Assembly: GCA_001189275.1 (NCBI GenBank)
Contig: CP012158.1
Location: 1,851,704-1,915,703, forward strand
From: Pyrobaculum sp. WP30
Lineage (GTDB): Archaea > Thermoproteota > Thermoprotei > Thermoproteales > Thermoproteaceae
Direction of reading: 5' to 3'
Length of the DNA: 64,000 nucleotides
Shown here: positions 42,806 to 50,544 of the stretch, in pieces
How positions within the stretch are numbered: position 1 is the stretch's first letter
Layout of the letters: each line of letters begins with the position of its first letter
Program-made: the position numbers and the translations under genes
Notes under the pieces: model-generated
What the model was told of the DNA's origin: nothing
Databases searched by the model: none
The model's input: the letters and a program-made list of their open reading frames with translations, nothing else

Positions 42806-42886
42806 CCAGCCGCGTCGCCTCGCTTCAACCGCCGAGCGGCCGTGAGACGTCTTTTAGAAACCGTCTTATACGCCGGCGTGGCTACG

Positions 42887-43888
42887 TCAGGTGAAGAGCT
42901 TGTCTAGCTTGCCTTGTTTCGCCGCTTCTCTTATCTCGTGGGCGATTCTCTCGCCCATGTCTATGGGTCTCTCGAAGTAGAGGACGGAGTAGGGGGAGCC
43001 GTAGCCCATGTATATGTTGGTCCCCGCCACTATTCTGCCGGAGAACTCAAAGACGGAGATGGACATGTCGTCTTTTATGATGGACTCGAGGCAGTAGGGC
43101 CCCGCCATTTCGCACCCAACCGCCTCCTTGACCGCTTTGGCGAACTGGGCTCCGTAGCGCCATATGGTGGGGAGCAGGGACTCCCTCAACACCACGGGCA
43201 GGTTGCCCACCACCACGAAGGTGGGCTCTACCCAGCCGAAGGTCCTCCCGTCGACGTTAGACTCGTAGCGTATGTCGGCGCCGAAGACCTCCACCCGGCC
43301 GTAGACGGGAGAGGCGAAGTAGTGGTAGTAGGCAGGTACGCCGAAGACGTACTCCTGTATTATGTGGGGCTCCTTAACAGCGGCAATTCTCTTCGCCAGC
43401 TCCTCTCTGTCCCGCGCCAAGAAGTACCCCCTGCCGCCCTTGGCGCCGAAGAGCTTCACGATCACCGGCCCGTCCACCTCCTCCGGCGACGTGTAGGTCC
43501 TCGGCGTGGGTATGCCGGCTAGCCTGAGGAGCTCCATCTTCTTGTGTTGGTCGGCCTCCCAACTAAGGAGCTCTCTACACCCCAGGGTGGGGACAGGCGC
43601 CTCCAGGGCCTGGCGCCAGCCGACGTACTCCACGTAGGAGCCGTGGGGTATGAGGACGGCGTTTGTCTCCACCAGCTTCTCCGCCGCCTTTCTGAAGTTG
43701 GAGAAGTCGGCCTCCCAGACCTCGTCGATGAAGGGGAACTGGCGGTAGAACTCGGCGGCTTCCCTCCTGCCCGCCACGGCGATTGTCTTGAAGCCGTAGC
43801 GCTTGGCGCCTCTCAGTATCTGGAGCGCTGTGTGCGACGCCACCGTGGCCACAGCGAGGCGGTCGAGGTCGTAGCGGCTTAGGTCCAT
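42887..43888 (-). CDS. purP: PurP family ATP-grasp protein (copy 2)
   Basis: A 333-residue paralogue of the gene at 40788-41825. Begins [24 protein letters not shown], then [45 protein letters not shown] and REAAKQGKL at the end. Several archaea carry two PurP-like proteins and only one has always been shown to make FAICAR; the second may be a partner subunit or a different ligase. The gene is convergent with PaREP1. The ATG at 43888 is used. Confidence 0.85.
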   Translation of the reverse strand: MDLSRYDLDRLAVATVASHTALQILRGAKRYGFKTIAVAGRREAAEFYRQFPFIDEVWEADFSNFRKAAEKLVETNAVLIPHGSYVEYVGWRQALEAPVPTLGCRELLSWEADQHKKMELLRLAGIPTPRTYTSPEEVDGPVIVKLFGAKGGRGYFLARDREELAKRIAAVKEPHIIQEYVFGVPAYYHYFASPVYGRVEVFGADIRYESNVDGRTFGWVEPTFVVVGNLPVVLRESLLPTIWRYGAQFAKAVKEAVGCEMAGPYCLESIIKDDMSISVFEFSGRIVAGTNIYMGYGSPYSVLYFERPIDMGERIAHEIREAAKQGKLDKLFT

Positions 43889-44069
43889 GGCGGGATTTTC
43901 GCATGTCTTTTAAGGGTTTTGTAGTATAGGTTCTGAACCTGTTTCGATCTCGTTTCTGTAATATTTTAGTTTTTGTCTATATTGCATCGATGTAATATTT
44001 TCGTTTATTGATTTTGTTCTTTACTAAACATTTTTGTTAATGCTTTTAAATTGTTTTGGTGAGGCTTCT
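43889..44069. promoter_or_regulatory. AT-rich divergent promoter region with palindrome and direct repeats
   Basis: Between purP2 (leftward) and the dehydrogenase operon (rightward). AGGTTC-T-GAACCT (43928-43940) is a perfect inverted repeat, and TGTAATATTTT occurs at 43957-43967 and 43991-44001, 34 bases apart. The TATA box for the rightward operon is GCTTTTAAATT (44042-44052), about 26 bases before ATG 44070. These are candidate operator sites. Confidence 0.5.
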
Positions 44070-45074
44070 ATGGGCAAGTATAAGGTTGTGGTCTTGTCAC
44101 CTGTGCCTGAAGCTTTGATTAAGATGTGGGTTACTCCGGTGGCGCAGAGATACGGCATCTCGCCGGAGGATATCGACGTCGTGACTGTTTTCGAGCCTAA
44201 CTACGATGAGGTGGCGAGGCAAATCTCCGATGCAGACGTGGTGGTGGGCGACTACACGTTTAGGATCAAGATCGACGCATCGCTCTGCGAGAAGATGAAG
44301 AAGGTGAGACTTATCCAACAGCCGAGCACCGGCTACGACCACATAGATGTGGAGGCCTGCGCGAAGAGGGGCATCCCCGTGGCGAACATAGGCGGGGCTA
44401 ACGCCGTCTCTGTGGCTGAGCACACAGTGATGCTGGCCTTGATGTTGTTGAAGCGCGCCGTATATGCCCACAGTAAGCTCGTCGGGGGGCAGTGGACTCA
44501 GGGAGAGCTTATGAACGTCATCGGCGAGATCTACGGCAAGACGTGGGGGGTTCTGGGGATGGGGAGGATAGGGAGGGGGGTTGCGGCTAGGGCTTTGGCC
44601 TTCGGCGCCAAGGTGATTTACTACGACGTGGCGCGCAAGGAGGAGGTGGAGAAGCTGGGCGTTGAGTACAGGCCGTTTAACAGGTTATTGGCCGAGAGCG
44701 ATATTTTGAGCATCCACGTGCCTCTGACGCCGGAGACCAAGGGCATGATCGGCGAGAGGGGGCTAAGGATGATGAAGCCTACGGCTATTCTCATAAACGT
44801 ATCGAGGGGCGAGATAACAGACGAAGAGGCGTTGGCGAGGGCGGTGCGGGAGGGCTGGATCGCCGGGGTCGGGGCGGACGTCTTCTCCGTGGAGCCTCCC
44901 CCGCCCGACCACCCGCTTCTGCAGGCGGCTAGGGAGGGCTTCAACGTGGTGGTCACCCCGCACATAGGGGGTGCCACCAGCGAGGCGCGTATGCGCATCA
45001 TAAACGTGACGATTGAAAACGTGGTTAGGGCCCTCGCAGGGCTGAGGCCTGAGAACGTTGTTAACATGCCATGA
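44070..45074 (+). CDS. D-2-hydroxyacid dehydrogenase
   Basis: A 334-residue NAD-dependent oxidoreductase. NAD site WGVLGMGRIGRGVAARALAFG; catalytic Arg in LINVSRGEI, Glu in VFSVEPPPP and His in VTPHIGGATS. The substrate cannot be told from sequence; phosphoglycerate, glyoxylate/hydroxypyruvate or D-lactate are the usual options. Its stop overlaps the start of the TPP-enzyme gene by four bases, so the two work together; the pair might interconvert 2-oxo acids and hydroxyacids. ATG 44070 follows the TATA box at the expected 26 bases. Confidence 0.88.
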   Translation: MGKYKVVVLSPVPEALIKMWVTPVAQRYGISPEDIDVVTVFEPNYDEVARQISDADVVVGDYTFRIKIDASLCEKMKKVRLIQQPSTGYDHIDVEACAKRGIPVANIGGANAVSVAEHTVMLALMLLKRAVYAHSKLVGGQWTQGELMNVIGEIYGKTWGVLGMGRIGRGVAARALAFGAKVIYYDVARKEEVEKLGVEYRPFNRLLAESDILSIHVPLTPETKGMIGERGLRMMKPTAILINVSRGEITDEEALARAVREGWIAGVGADVFSVEPPPPDHPLLQAAREGFNVVVTPHIGGATSEARMRIINVTIENVVRALAGLRPENVVNMP

Positions 45075-46714
45075 ACGTCGCCGAGGTTGTCGTCACATGT
45101 CTGAAACAACTCGGCGTTAAGAGGGTCTACGGCCTCATCGGCACCACTATCCTTGATTTCGTAGATGCGTTGAAAGATAGCGGAATTAGGTATGTGTCGA
45201 CGCGCCACGAACAAGTGGCTGTATCTATGGCGGACGCAGAGGGCAGGATGACGGGGGTGCCTGGCGTCGCGGCGGTGCACGCAGGGCCTGGGTTTCTCAA
45301 CTCGCTCATATCTGTGGCAAATGCGTATAAAGACACATCGCCTTTGCTCCTCATATCTGGCGCGGTGAAGAGGAGGTTAGCGGGGCTTGACTCTTGGCTG
45401 GAGGTGCCGCAGAGAGACATAATCAGGCCCATAGTCAAAGCGGTATATAGAATAGACAAGCCGCTTGAGGCCGCTAGAGTAATTGCCGAGGCGTATTCCA
45501 TCGCCGCCTCCCAGCCCCAGGGCCCCGTCTTTGTGGAAGTTCCGGAAGACGTGTGGTCTATGCCGTCTGAATTCTCCAGATGCGAGGCGAAGATAACACC
45601 GCCGCCCACTGTCCCGCCCGACGGCGTTAAACAAGTAGTGGAGCTTCTGCAGAGGTCGAGACGGCTTATGATATTGGCAGGAGGGGGCGTAAATAACGCG
45701 GAGGGTGCCGCGTTGCTTCTTAAGGTTGCAGAGAGGTGGAGGATCCCGGTCGCCGTCACTGGCAACGGCAGGGGGGCCTTCCCGGAGGACCATCCCCTCT
45801 TCCTAGGCAGGGCCGGCTTTGGAGGGGGGAACCCGGTCGCGGACCAGGCCCTGCTCAGGGCCGACTTGGTGCTGGCGGTAGGGGCGGGGCTCTCGGACAC
45901 GACTACATATGGCTACAACTACGTGCCCAGAGGCGACGTAGTGGTGGTGAACCTGGACCCCATGGCTGAGAAGAAGCCAGTGCCCTACACCTTCCGCTTC
46001 TACGCAGACGCTGTGGACTTCCTCAGGAAGCTGGCATCCTTCGACCTCCAGTACAGCCCAGCTGAGGAGTGGTTCAAGGAGCTCGAGGAGGTTAGGGTGA
46101 GCTGGAACAGCCTCCTGCAGGAGGCCCTCTCGCGGAGGTACGAGGGGTTTGTCAATCCGTCTAAGTTCTTCCGCCAGCTGGACGAGGCCCTCCCGCGGGG
46201 TTTCGTGATGGTTGGCGGCCAGGGCATGCACATCGTCTACACCTTCAGCTTCGTGAGGGTCAGATCGACGCGAGGATATTTGGCGGCCTTCAACCTCGGC
46301 GCTATGGGGTTCGCCTTCCCCGCGGCGCTGGGAGCTAAGCTGGCCGCCCCCGAGCGGGACGTATACGCCGTGGTTGGCGACGGGGAGTTCATGATGACCG
46401 TCCAGGACCTGGAGACCGCGGTGCGGGAGAAGATACCGGTCAAGATTATCGTCATCAACGACAACTCTTACAGGGTGCTCTACGCCCGCCAGAAGGCCCA
46501 GAAGATGGGCAGGGTCTTCGGCACACTCCACACGAACCCGGACTTCGTGAAGCTCGCCGAGGCCTTCGGCGTGGAGGCCATGTCGATAAGTAGAGACGAG
46601 GACATCCCCAAGGCGGTGGGGTTCGTCACGGAGCCGGGCCTCAAGTTGCTTGAGCTGAGGATATGTCCCGACGACTTCCCGCCGATGAATATAGAGGCCG
46701 CCCTCCGGTTCTGA
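45071..46714 (+). CDS. Thiamine-diphosphate-dependent enzyme, acetolactate synthase-like
   Basis: A 547-residue three-domain TPP enzyme. The activating Glu is in YVSTRHEQVAVSMADAEGR, the central domain has LAGGGVNNAEGAALLL, and the TPP-binding motif is VVGDGEFMMTVQDLETAVR followed 25 residues later by INDNS. No regulatory subunit (IlvH) is adjacent and the FAD region is not typical, so it may be a 2-oxo acid decarboxylase, oxalyl-CoA decarboxylase-like or carboligase rather than true acetolactate synthase. Coupled (ATGA) to the dehydrogenase upstream. Confidence 0.85.
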   Translation: MNVAEVVVTCLKQLGVKRVYGLIGTTILDFVDALKDSGIRYVSTRHEQVAVSMADAEGRMTGVPGVAAVHAGPGFLNSLISVANAYKDTSPLLLISGAVKRRLAGLDSWLEVPQRDIIRPIVKAVYRIDKPLEAARVIAEAYSIAASQPQGPVFVEVPEDVWSMPSEFSRCEAKITPPPTVPPDGVKQVVELLQRSRRLMILAGGGVNNAEGAALLLKVAERWRIPVAVTGNGRGAFPEDHPLFLGRAGFGGGNPVADQALLRADLVLAVGAGLSDTTTYGYNYVPRGDVVVVNLDPMAEKKPVPYTFRFYADAVDFLRKLASFDLQYSPAEEWFKELEEVRVSWNSLLQEALSRRYEGFVNPSKFFRQLDEALPRGFVMVGGQGMHIVYTFSFVRVRSTRGYLAAFNLGAMGFAFPAALGAKLAAPERDVYAVVGDGEFMMTVQDLETAVREKIPVKIIVINDNSYRVLYARQKAQKMGRVFGTLHTNPDFVKLAEAFGVEAMSISRDEDIPKAVGFVTEPGLKLLELRICPDDFPPMNIEAALRF

Positions 46715-46739
46715 TATAAAACACCACGTCTTTTTCCCC

Positions 46740-47249
46740 GTGATATCCTACTGGCCCCCCAGGACCGACTTCGTGACTAGTTGCGTAGATGCGATCCTTT
46801 CCAACGTGGGGGCCGAGGACGATAGATGCGCCAAGGTTGCCGCCGAGTATATATGCAGGAAGAGGGCGGGCGAAGCGACGCCTCTTGATAAGATAGCCGT
46901 GAAACACGGCGCCTCGTTTTTCTGCGCCTACCAGTGGTACAGCAGGCTGTATCAACAGGGCTTCAGATATCCGAAGGACCGCTTCGAGCATCTGCTGGAG
47001 GCCGTGAAGGAGAAATACGGCCCCCGAGTGGCAGAGGAGATAAGGGCTCTCTACGACTTCCTAAGGAGGAAGGAGGCGCTAGATGGCTTGAAGACGGAAG
47101 GCGTGGTGGCCGCCCTTCTCTACTACGCCGCCAAGAAGCTCGGCCTCCGCTACGACTACGTGAGGGCCGCGGAGGAGTTCGGCGTCTACCCCGAGACAGT
47201 GGCGAAAAACATAGTGCTTTTCCAGTGGTACATCTACGGCATCATCTAG
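46740..47249 (+). CDS. Hypothetical helical protein
   Basis: A 169-residue soluble protein beginning with GTG at 46740, 26 bases after GATATAAAAC. The C-terminal part GVVAALLYYAAKKLGLRYDYVRAAEEFGVYPETVAKNI resembles one cyclin-like repeat of TFB (TFIIB) with a final helix-turn-helix, hinting at DNA binding, but no zinc ribbon is present. Three cysteines occur in the first third. It ends overlapping the serpin gene's end by eight bases (convergent). Function not assigned. Confidence 0.55.
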   Translation: MISYWPPRTDFVTSCVDAILSNVGAEDDRCAKVAAEYICRKRAGEATPLDKIAVKHGASFFCAYQWYSRLYQQGFRYPKDRFEHLLEAVKEKYGPRVAEEIRALYDFLRRKEALDGLKTEGVVAALLYYAAKKLGLRYDYVRAAEEFGVYPETVAKNIVLFQWYIYGII

Positions 47250-48477
47250 AGGGATCCGCTACATGGCCGATGAAGTATATTGTGCCTGTCTTTTTGTCTG
47301 CAAGCACGAACAAGAAGGGCCTGTCCACCACCACCTCTACGCCGCCGATCTTGGCGCATACGGGCTTCATCACAACGCCGGTGGCCGCCGCCGCCACTAC
47401 GCCGTTTTCGTCGGCTCTTATGTATGCGCCGTGGAAGACGTCGTCTATATAAAGCCCCCTGTCTGTGATAAGCGAGAAGTCTGCCCTCCCGGGTTCAAAG
47501 GCGAGGCGGATCCCCATGTCGCTCAACACGGACTTGACCGAGTTGCGGAACTGCGCCTGGAACAGCGGCATCTCCACTGCCGCCACCTCGTCAGTTAAGT
47601 TAGAGATGTCTCTCCGCAACTTCTCGTAGGTCAAGCCCTCTACGTAGTCTCTAAGCGACTTTGGCATCACCACGTACATCGCCACGTCTGTCTTCTCAAA
47701 GGGCAACTCCACCACTGTGAGGTCAGGCGCAACTCTGCCCCTTAGGGAGGGGTCGCCGCAACTTCTCAAATTCAGCGCCATGTACTCCACCGGGCCCACC
47801 CCCTGGAACTCCCTCTTGCCCACCTTGGCAAATCTCTCGGGCCACCAGCTCCCGTTGAAGAAAAGGGCGGAGACCAACACGACGCGGATGTCTTGGCCCT
47901 CTGGGTAGTCGACGGGGACCATGTCCTTCACGTAGCCCCTGGTCTTCTCCTCAACCCAGCGGTTGATCTCGGCAAGCGCGGCGCGGTAGTTGCCTTTGAA
48001 GTCCACACGCCTCACCTCAGCCCCCAGGCAAGACACATTCCTCACATACGACTGGGCCACGTATATGTCCTTCTGGAACCAGGCAGAGGCGGCGTCCTCC
48101 ACGCCTGGGCTGGCCTTCCCCACTGCGCATGGGTCGTCTCCGAAGCCGAAGACCCGCTTGATCTCCTCCCTAGTCTCGCCTGCGGCGCCGGCGTAGGCCA
48201 TGGCAAAGGCTTTATACACGGAGTAGGGAGACACGACTAGGTTGCGGTCTAGACCCCCCAGCGCCAGCCTCCTGTAGAACTCTACGGCGAAGCCGCCGAG
48301 CCCCGCCACGGAGAAGGCCGAACCATTGACCGCGTAGGTTTTGTCGGGCGTCTCGCGGCCGATGGGCGCCTCCGGCGTAGGTCCTCCGGCCGGCGGCTCC
48401 GCTGGTTTAGACATGAGAAGCGCCAGGGCGGCTATGGCAACGATAAGCCCGGCCGCCGCAAGGAGGGCCTTTTTCAT
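47242..48477 (-). CDS. Serpin (serine-protease inhibitor) with N-terminal membrane anchor or signal
   Basis: A 411-residue inhibitor. The first ~25 residues (MKKALLAAAGLIVAIAALAL) are a signal or anchor, so the inhibitor acts outside the membrane. The serpin core includes NLVVSPYSVYKAFAMAYAGAAG, VSALFFNGSWWPERF and the C-terminal DRPFLFVLADKKTGTIYFIG. The hinge of the reactive loop, DENGVVAAAATGVV, has the Gly and the Ala run needed for loop insertion, with Val at P14 instead of Thr; P1-P1' is predicted as Val-Cys (VMKPVCAK). Several cysteines could form disulfides, as in aeropin from Pyrobaculum. It has its own TATA box (TTTATAAC) and an operator-like palindrome at 48509-48527. Confidence 0.92.
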   Translation of the reverse strand: MKKALLAAAGLIVAIAALALLMSKPAEPPAGGPTPEAPIGRETPDKTYAVNGSAFSVAGLGGFAVEFYRRLALGGLDRNLVVSPYSVYKAFAMAYAGAAGETREEIKRVFGFGDDPCAVGKASPGVEDAASAWFQKDIYVAQSYVRNVSCLGAEVRRVDFKGNYRAALAEINRWVEEKTRGYVKDMVPVDYPEGQDIRVVLVSALFFNGSWWPERFAKVGKREFQGVGPVEYMALNLRSCGDPSLRGRVAPDLTVVELPFEKTDVAMYVVMPKSLRDYVEGLTYEKLRRDISNLTDEVAAVEMPLFQAQFRNSVKSVLSDMGIRLAFEPGRADFSLITDRGLYIDDVFHGAYIRADENGVVAAAATGVVMKPVCAKIGGVEVVVDRPFLFVLADKKTGTIYFIGHVADPSR

Positions 48478-48508
48478 GTGGTTCAGCTGGGTCCGGCGTT
48501 ATAAACCT

Positions 48509-48527
48509 GATGTACTGGCGGTACATC
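48509..48527. promoter_or_regulatory. Palindrome GATGTAC-N5-GTACATC upstream of the serpin TATA box
   Basis: Perfect 7-bp arms with five bases between (TGGCG). It lies immediately upstream of the serpin TATA box (48498-48506, minus strand) and overlaps the stop codon of the winged-helix gene. The same ATGTAC-N5-GTACAT pattern recurs at 49504-49520. It is a likely operator, perhaps of the adjacent winged-helix protein. Confidence 0.7.
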
Positions 48528-48762
48528 ACAGCAGTTCGCTGAGGGCCTTGTCCAGCGCCTTGGCCACCTCGAGACCCCGCTCGGTGAGTCTCACGGCGCC
48601 GTCTCGCTCCACCACGAGCCCCCGCTCCTTGAGGTACTCGAGATACTGCATGAAGCGGGGGTAGTTCAGCTTCGTCCTCATGAAGAGCGCCGTCCTGCCC
48701 ATGGGCCCCTGGAGGAGGGCAAGGAGTATGCGGGCCATCACGTCAATGTCGAACTTAGCCAT
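48526..48762 (-). CDS. Small winged-helix transcriptional regulator
   Basis: A 78-residue protein, essentially one winged-helix domain: IDVMARILLALLQGP (helix 1), TALFMRTKLNYPRFMQYLEYLKERGLV (helix 2 and recognition helix with Tyr-Pro) and the wing VERDGAVRLTERGLEVAKAL. The layout is that of the archaeal HTH_45-type family. ATG 48762 is chosen since the longer frame upstream lies inside the membrane-protein gene. It lies between the membrane protein and the serpin, and two copies of one palindrome flank the trio, so it is the natural candidate for their regulator. Confidence 0.75.
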   Translation of the reverse strand: MAKFDIDVMARILLALLQGPMGRTALFMRTKLNYPRFMQYLEYLKERGLVVERDGAVRLTERGLEVAKALDKALSELL

Positions 48763-49427
48763 AGGGCAAGCCTCCTCTTCGCCCTGTAGTAGTGGATTAA
48801 CCCCCAGACGCCTGGGGCAGACAGCGCAAGAAACAGCGGCGACGCCGCAGACAACGCGACAGACGCCAGCACAGTCGCCGCAGACAGCGGCGCTATTGCC
48901 CTGAACCTCCTCCACCGACATACCGGCCCGCCACATGCCGAGAGGTAGAGCCCGTACCCGTAAAACGCCACTCCGGCCGCGCCAAACGCCAAGTGGATCG
49001 CGGGTAGCGCGGCGCCCCCAGCCGCGGCGGTTTGAACCTCCTCGCCGAGCTCCCCCGCTTGAGCCGGCGGCGCTGACTTGGTTAAGACAGCGGAGGCGTT
49101 TGACGCCGAAGTTAATATAGATGTGGTGCAGGTGGTAGTCTGCACAGGGCAGTACTCAACGGCGGTGACATTTGATAGACTCACAGGCCAAGCCTTACGA
49201 AGGATGTTCGTCGAGTTGGGCACCTCTGTGATGTTTATGGCGGCGGCCGGCGTGGCGGCGACCTGCGCCTCCCTTCTCCTCTCGGCTGTGTCGTTGTAGT
49301 GCCGCAGTGGGGGAGCCGCCGTAGCTGGGGCGGAGAACAGCTGGGCGGTTGCGTGCGACGCTATGTTTAGCAGGTATAGGGCTAGGGCCGCCGTGGCCGC
49401 CGCGAGCACCAGCGCGAACCTTCTCAT
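48738..49427 (-). CDS. Membrane protein with large extracytoplasmic region
   Basis: A 229-residue protein. A signal or first helix (RRFALVLAAATAALALYLLNIA) is followed by about 90 residues rich in Ala, Thr, Ser and Asn with several N-x-S/T sequons and a CPVQTTTC pair, then two or three membrane helices at the C-terminus (GAALPAIHLAFGAAGVAFYGYGLYL and after). Such a layout suggests a surface-exposed, glycosylated region anchored by the C-terminal helices. ATG 49427 has a good Shine-Dalgarno (GAGGAGG) and a ~45-base leader, unlike its leaderless neighbours. It overlaps the winged-helix gene by 25 bases. Confidence 0.65.
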   Translation of the reverse strand: MRRFALVLAAATAALALYLLNIASHATAQLFSAPATAAPPLRHYNDTAERRREAQVAATPAAAINITEVPNSTNILRKAWPVSLSNVTAVEYCPVQTTTCTTSILTSASNASAVLTKSAPPAQAGELGEEVQTAAAGGAALPAIHLAFGAAGVAFYGYGLYLSACGGPVCRWRRFRAIAPLSAATVLASVALSAASPLFLALSAPGVWGLIHYYRAKRRLALWLSSTLT

Positions 49428-49489
49428 ACGTCCTCCTCTAGCCCGTACATATATCTTTGCGGCTTGCCCAACAAGAGCAACGGCCTCCG

Positions 49490-49520
49490 GGTTAATAAAC
49501 TGAATGTACTTTGGGTACAT
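49490..49520. promoter_or_regulatory. Bidirectional promoter with palindrome ATGTAC-N5-GTACAT over a start codon
   Basis: The near-symmetric TATA box GTTAATAAAC (49491-49500) can serve the rightward DUF488 gene (ATG at 49519, 26 bases away) and the leftward membrane-protein operon. ATGTAC-TTTGG-GTACAT (49504-49520) lies between the box and the rightward start, overlapping the ATG, and just upstream of the box for the leftward operon. It matches the palindrome at 48509-48527 in sequence and spacing. Confidence 0.7.
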
Positions 49521-50544
49521 GCTTTACACCGTTGGCTACGGCGGCTTCTTCCCCGAGGAGTTCCTCCACGCGTTGAGAAGCCGCGGCGTCGAGGTTCTGG
49601 CCGACGTGAGGCGGTTCCCCAGGTCCAAGACGGGCTTCTACTCCGGCGAGAACTTGAGGGAGGCTCTGCGGAGGGTCGGCGTGGAGTATGTGTGGTTCGG
49701 CGAGCTCGGCGCCTTGGGCGTGAGGGGGCCCGGCGCCGGCTGTGCCGCGTCGAAAACCTTTGACGCATATGTGTGGCGGCTCTACCACTACGCCCCGTCT
49801 CTTCTCCAGCTGGAGCAACTAGTCAGGCGGAGGACTGTGGCGTTGATGTGCAGAGAAGAGGACTGGAGGCACTGCCACCGGCAGTTCTTAGCCGACTTTT
49901 TCGCGCAACGGGGCTTCGAGGTGATACACATCAGGAGGCGGGGCGAGGAGCGGCACATCCCCACGGCTTGCTTCGACACATATGACCCGCCCCCCATCGA
50001 CTTGGTCAAGCGCGTATACGCCGACTTCAGCCGCCTCTGCGGCGGCGCGTCCATATACCTCTTTGGCGGGGCGCTAGACGGCATTACCCACGACGTTGAT
50101 GTGGTGGCGTACGGCGTCGCGGAGGACCTGCCGGAGGGCTACGACGCCCAGGCGCTCCCGAAGCCCGCCGAGGACCTTTTCCACTACTTCATCACCCACT
50201 GGGGAGTCCTCCTCTGCGGGAGGCCCCTAGAGGTGGATTTCCACGCCGCGTTTAAGAACGAGACCGCGGAGGCGGAGACGAGGCTGAGGAGGTTTAAGGA
50301 GGCTGAGGATCCCGTCGTCGTGTGTAAGGCGGCGAAACAGCTGGTGTTCACAGCGGCTGTGGCCCTATGCGGCGCGAGAAACGCCTACACGTGGCGGAGG
50401 GCCGTTGCGTGTCTCGGCGCACGCGGGCTGGAGGTGCCAAGCGCCTTCAAAAACTGCCTCTCCCCACCGCCAATAGAGGAACTGAGAAGGCACGAACTGC
50501 TGGTGGCTAGGCTGGTGGAAATCGTCAGAGGGGTCTTGGGTTAG
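49519..50544 (+). CDS. DUF488 domain fused to a nucleotidyltransferase-like domain
   Basis: A 341-residue protein. Residues 1-150 are DUF488: [59 protein letters not shown] and ERHIPTACF. From about 160 on, [20 protein letters not shown] looks like the G-G...D-x-D core of a nucleotidyltransferase-type fold, followed by an acidic VDFHAAF strand (third carboxylate) and a helical tail. I know of no common fusion of this kind. The ATG at 49519 is 26 bases from the TATA box and inside the palindrome. Function unknown; DUF488 proteins may bind nucleic acid or a cofactor. Confidence 0.7.
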   Translation: MLYTVGYGGFFPEEFLHALRSRGVEVLADVRRFPRSKTGFYSGENLREALRRVGVEYVWFGELGALGVRGPGAGCAASKTFDAYVWRLYHYAPSLLQLEQLVRRRTVALMCREEDWRHCHRQFLADFFAQRGFEVIHIRRRGEERHIPTACFDTYDPPPIDLVKRVYADFSRLCGGASIYLFGGALDGITHDVDVVAYGVAEDLPEGYDAQALPKPAEDLFHYFITHWGVLLCGRPLEVDFHAAFKNETAEAETRLRRFKEAEDPVVVCKAAKQLVFTAAVALCGARNAYTWRRAVACLGARGLEVPSAFKNCLSPPPIEELRRHELLVARLVEIVRGVLG

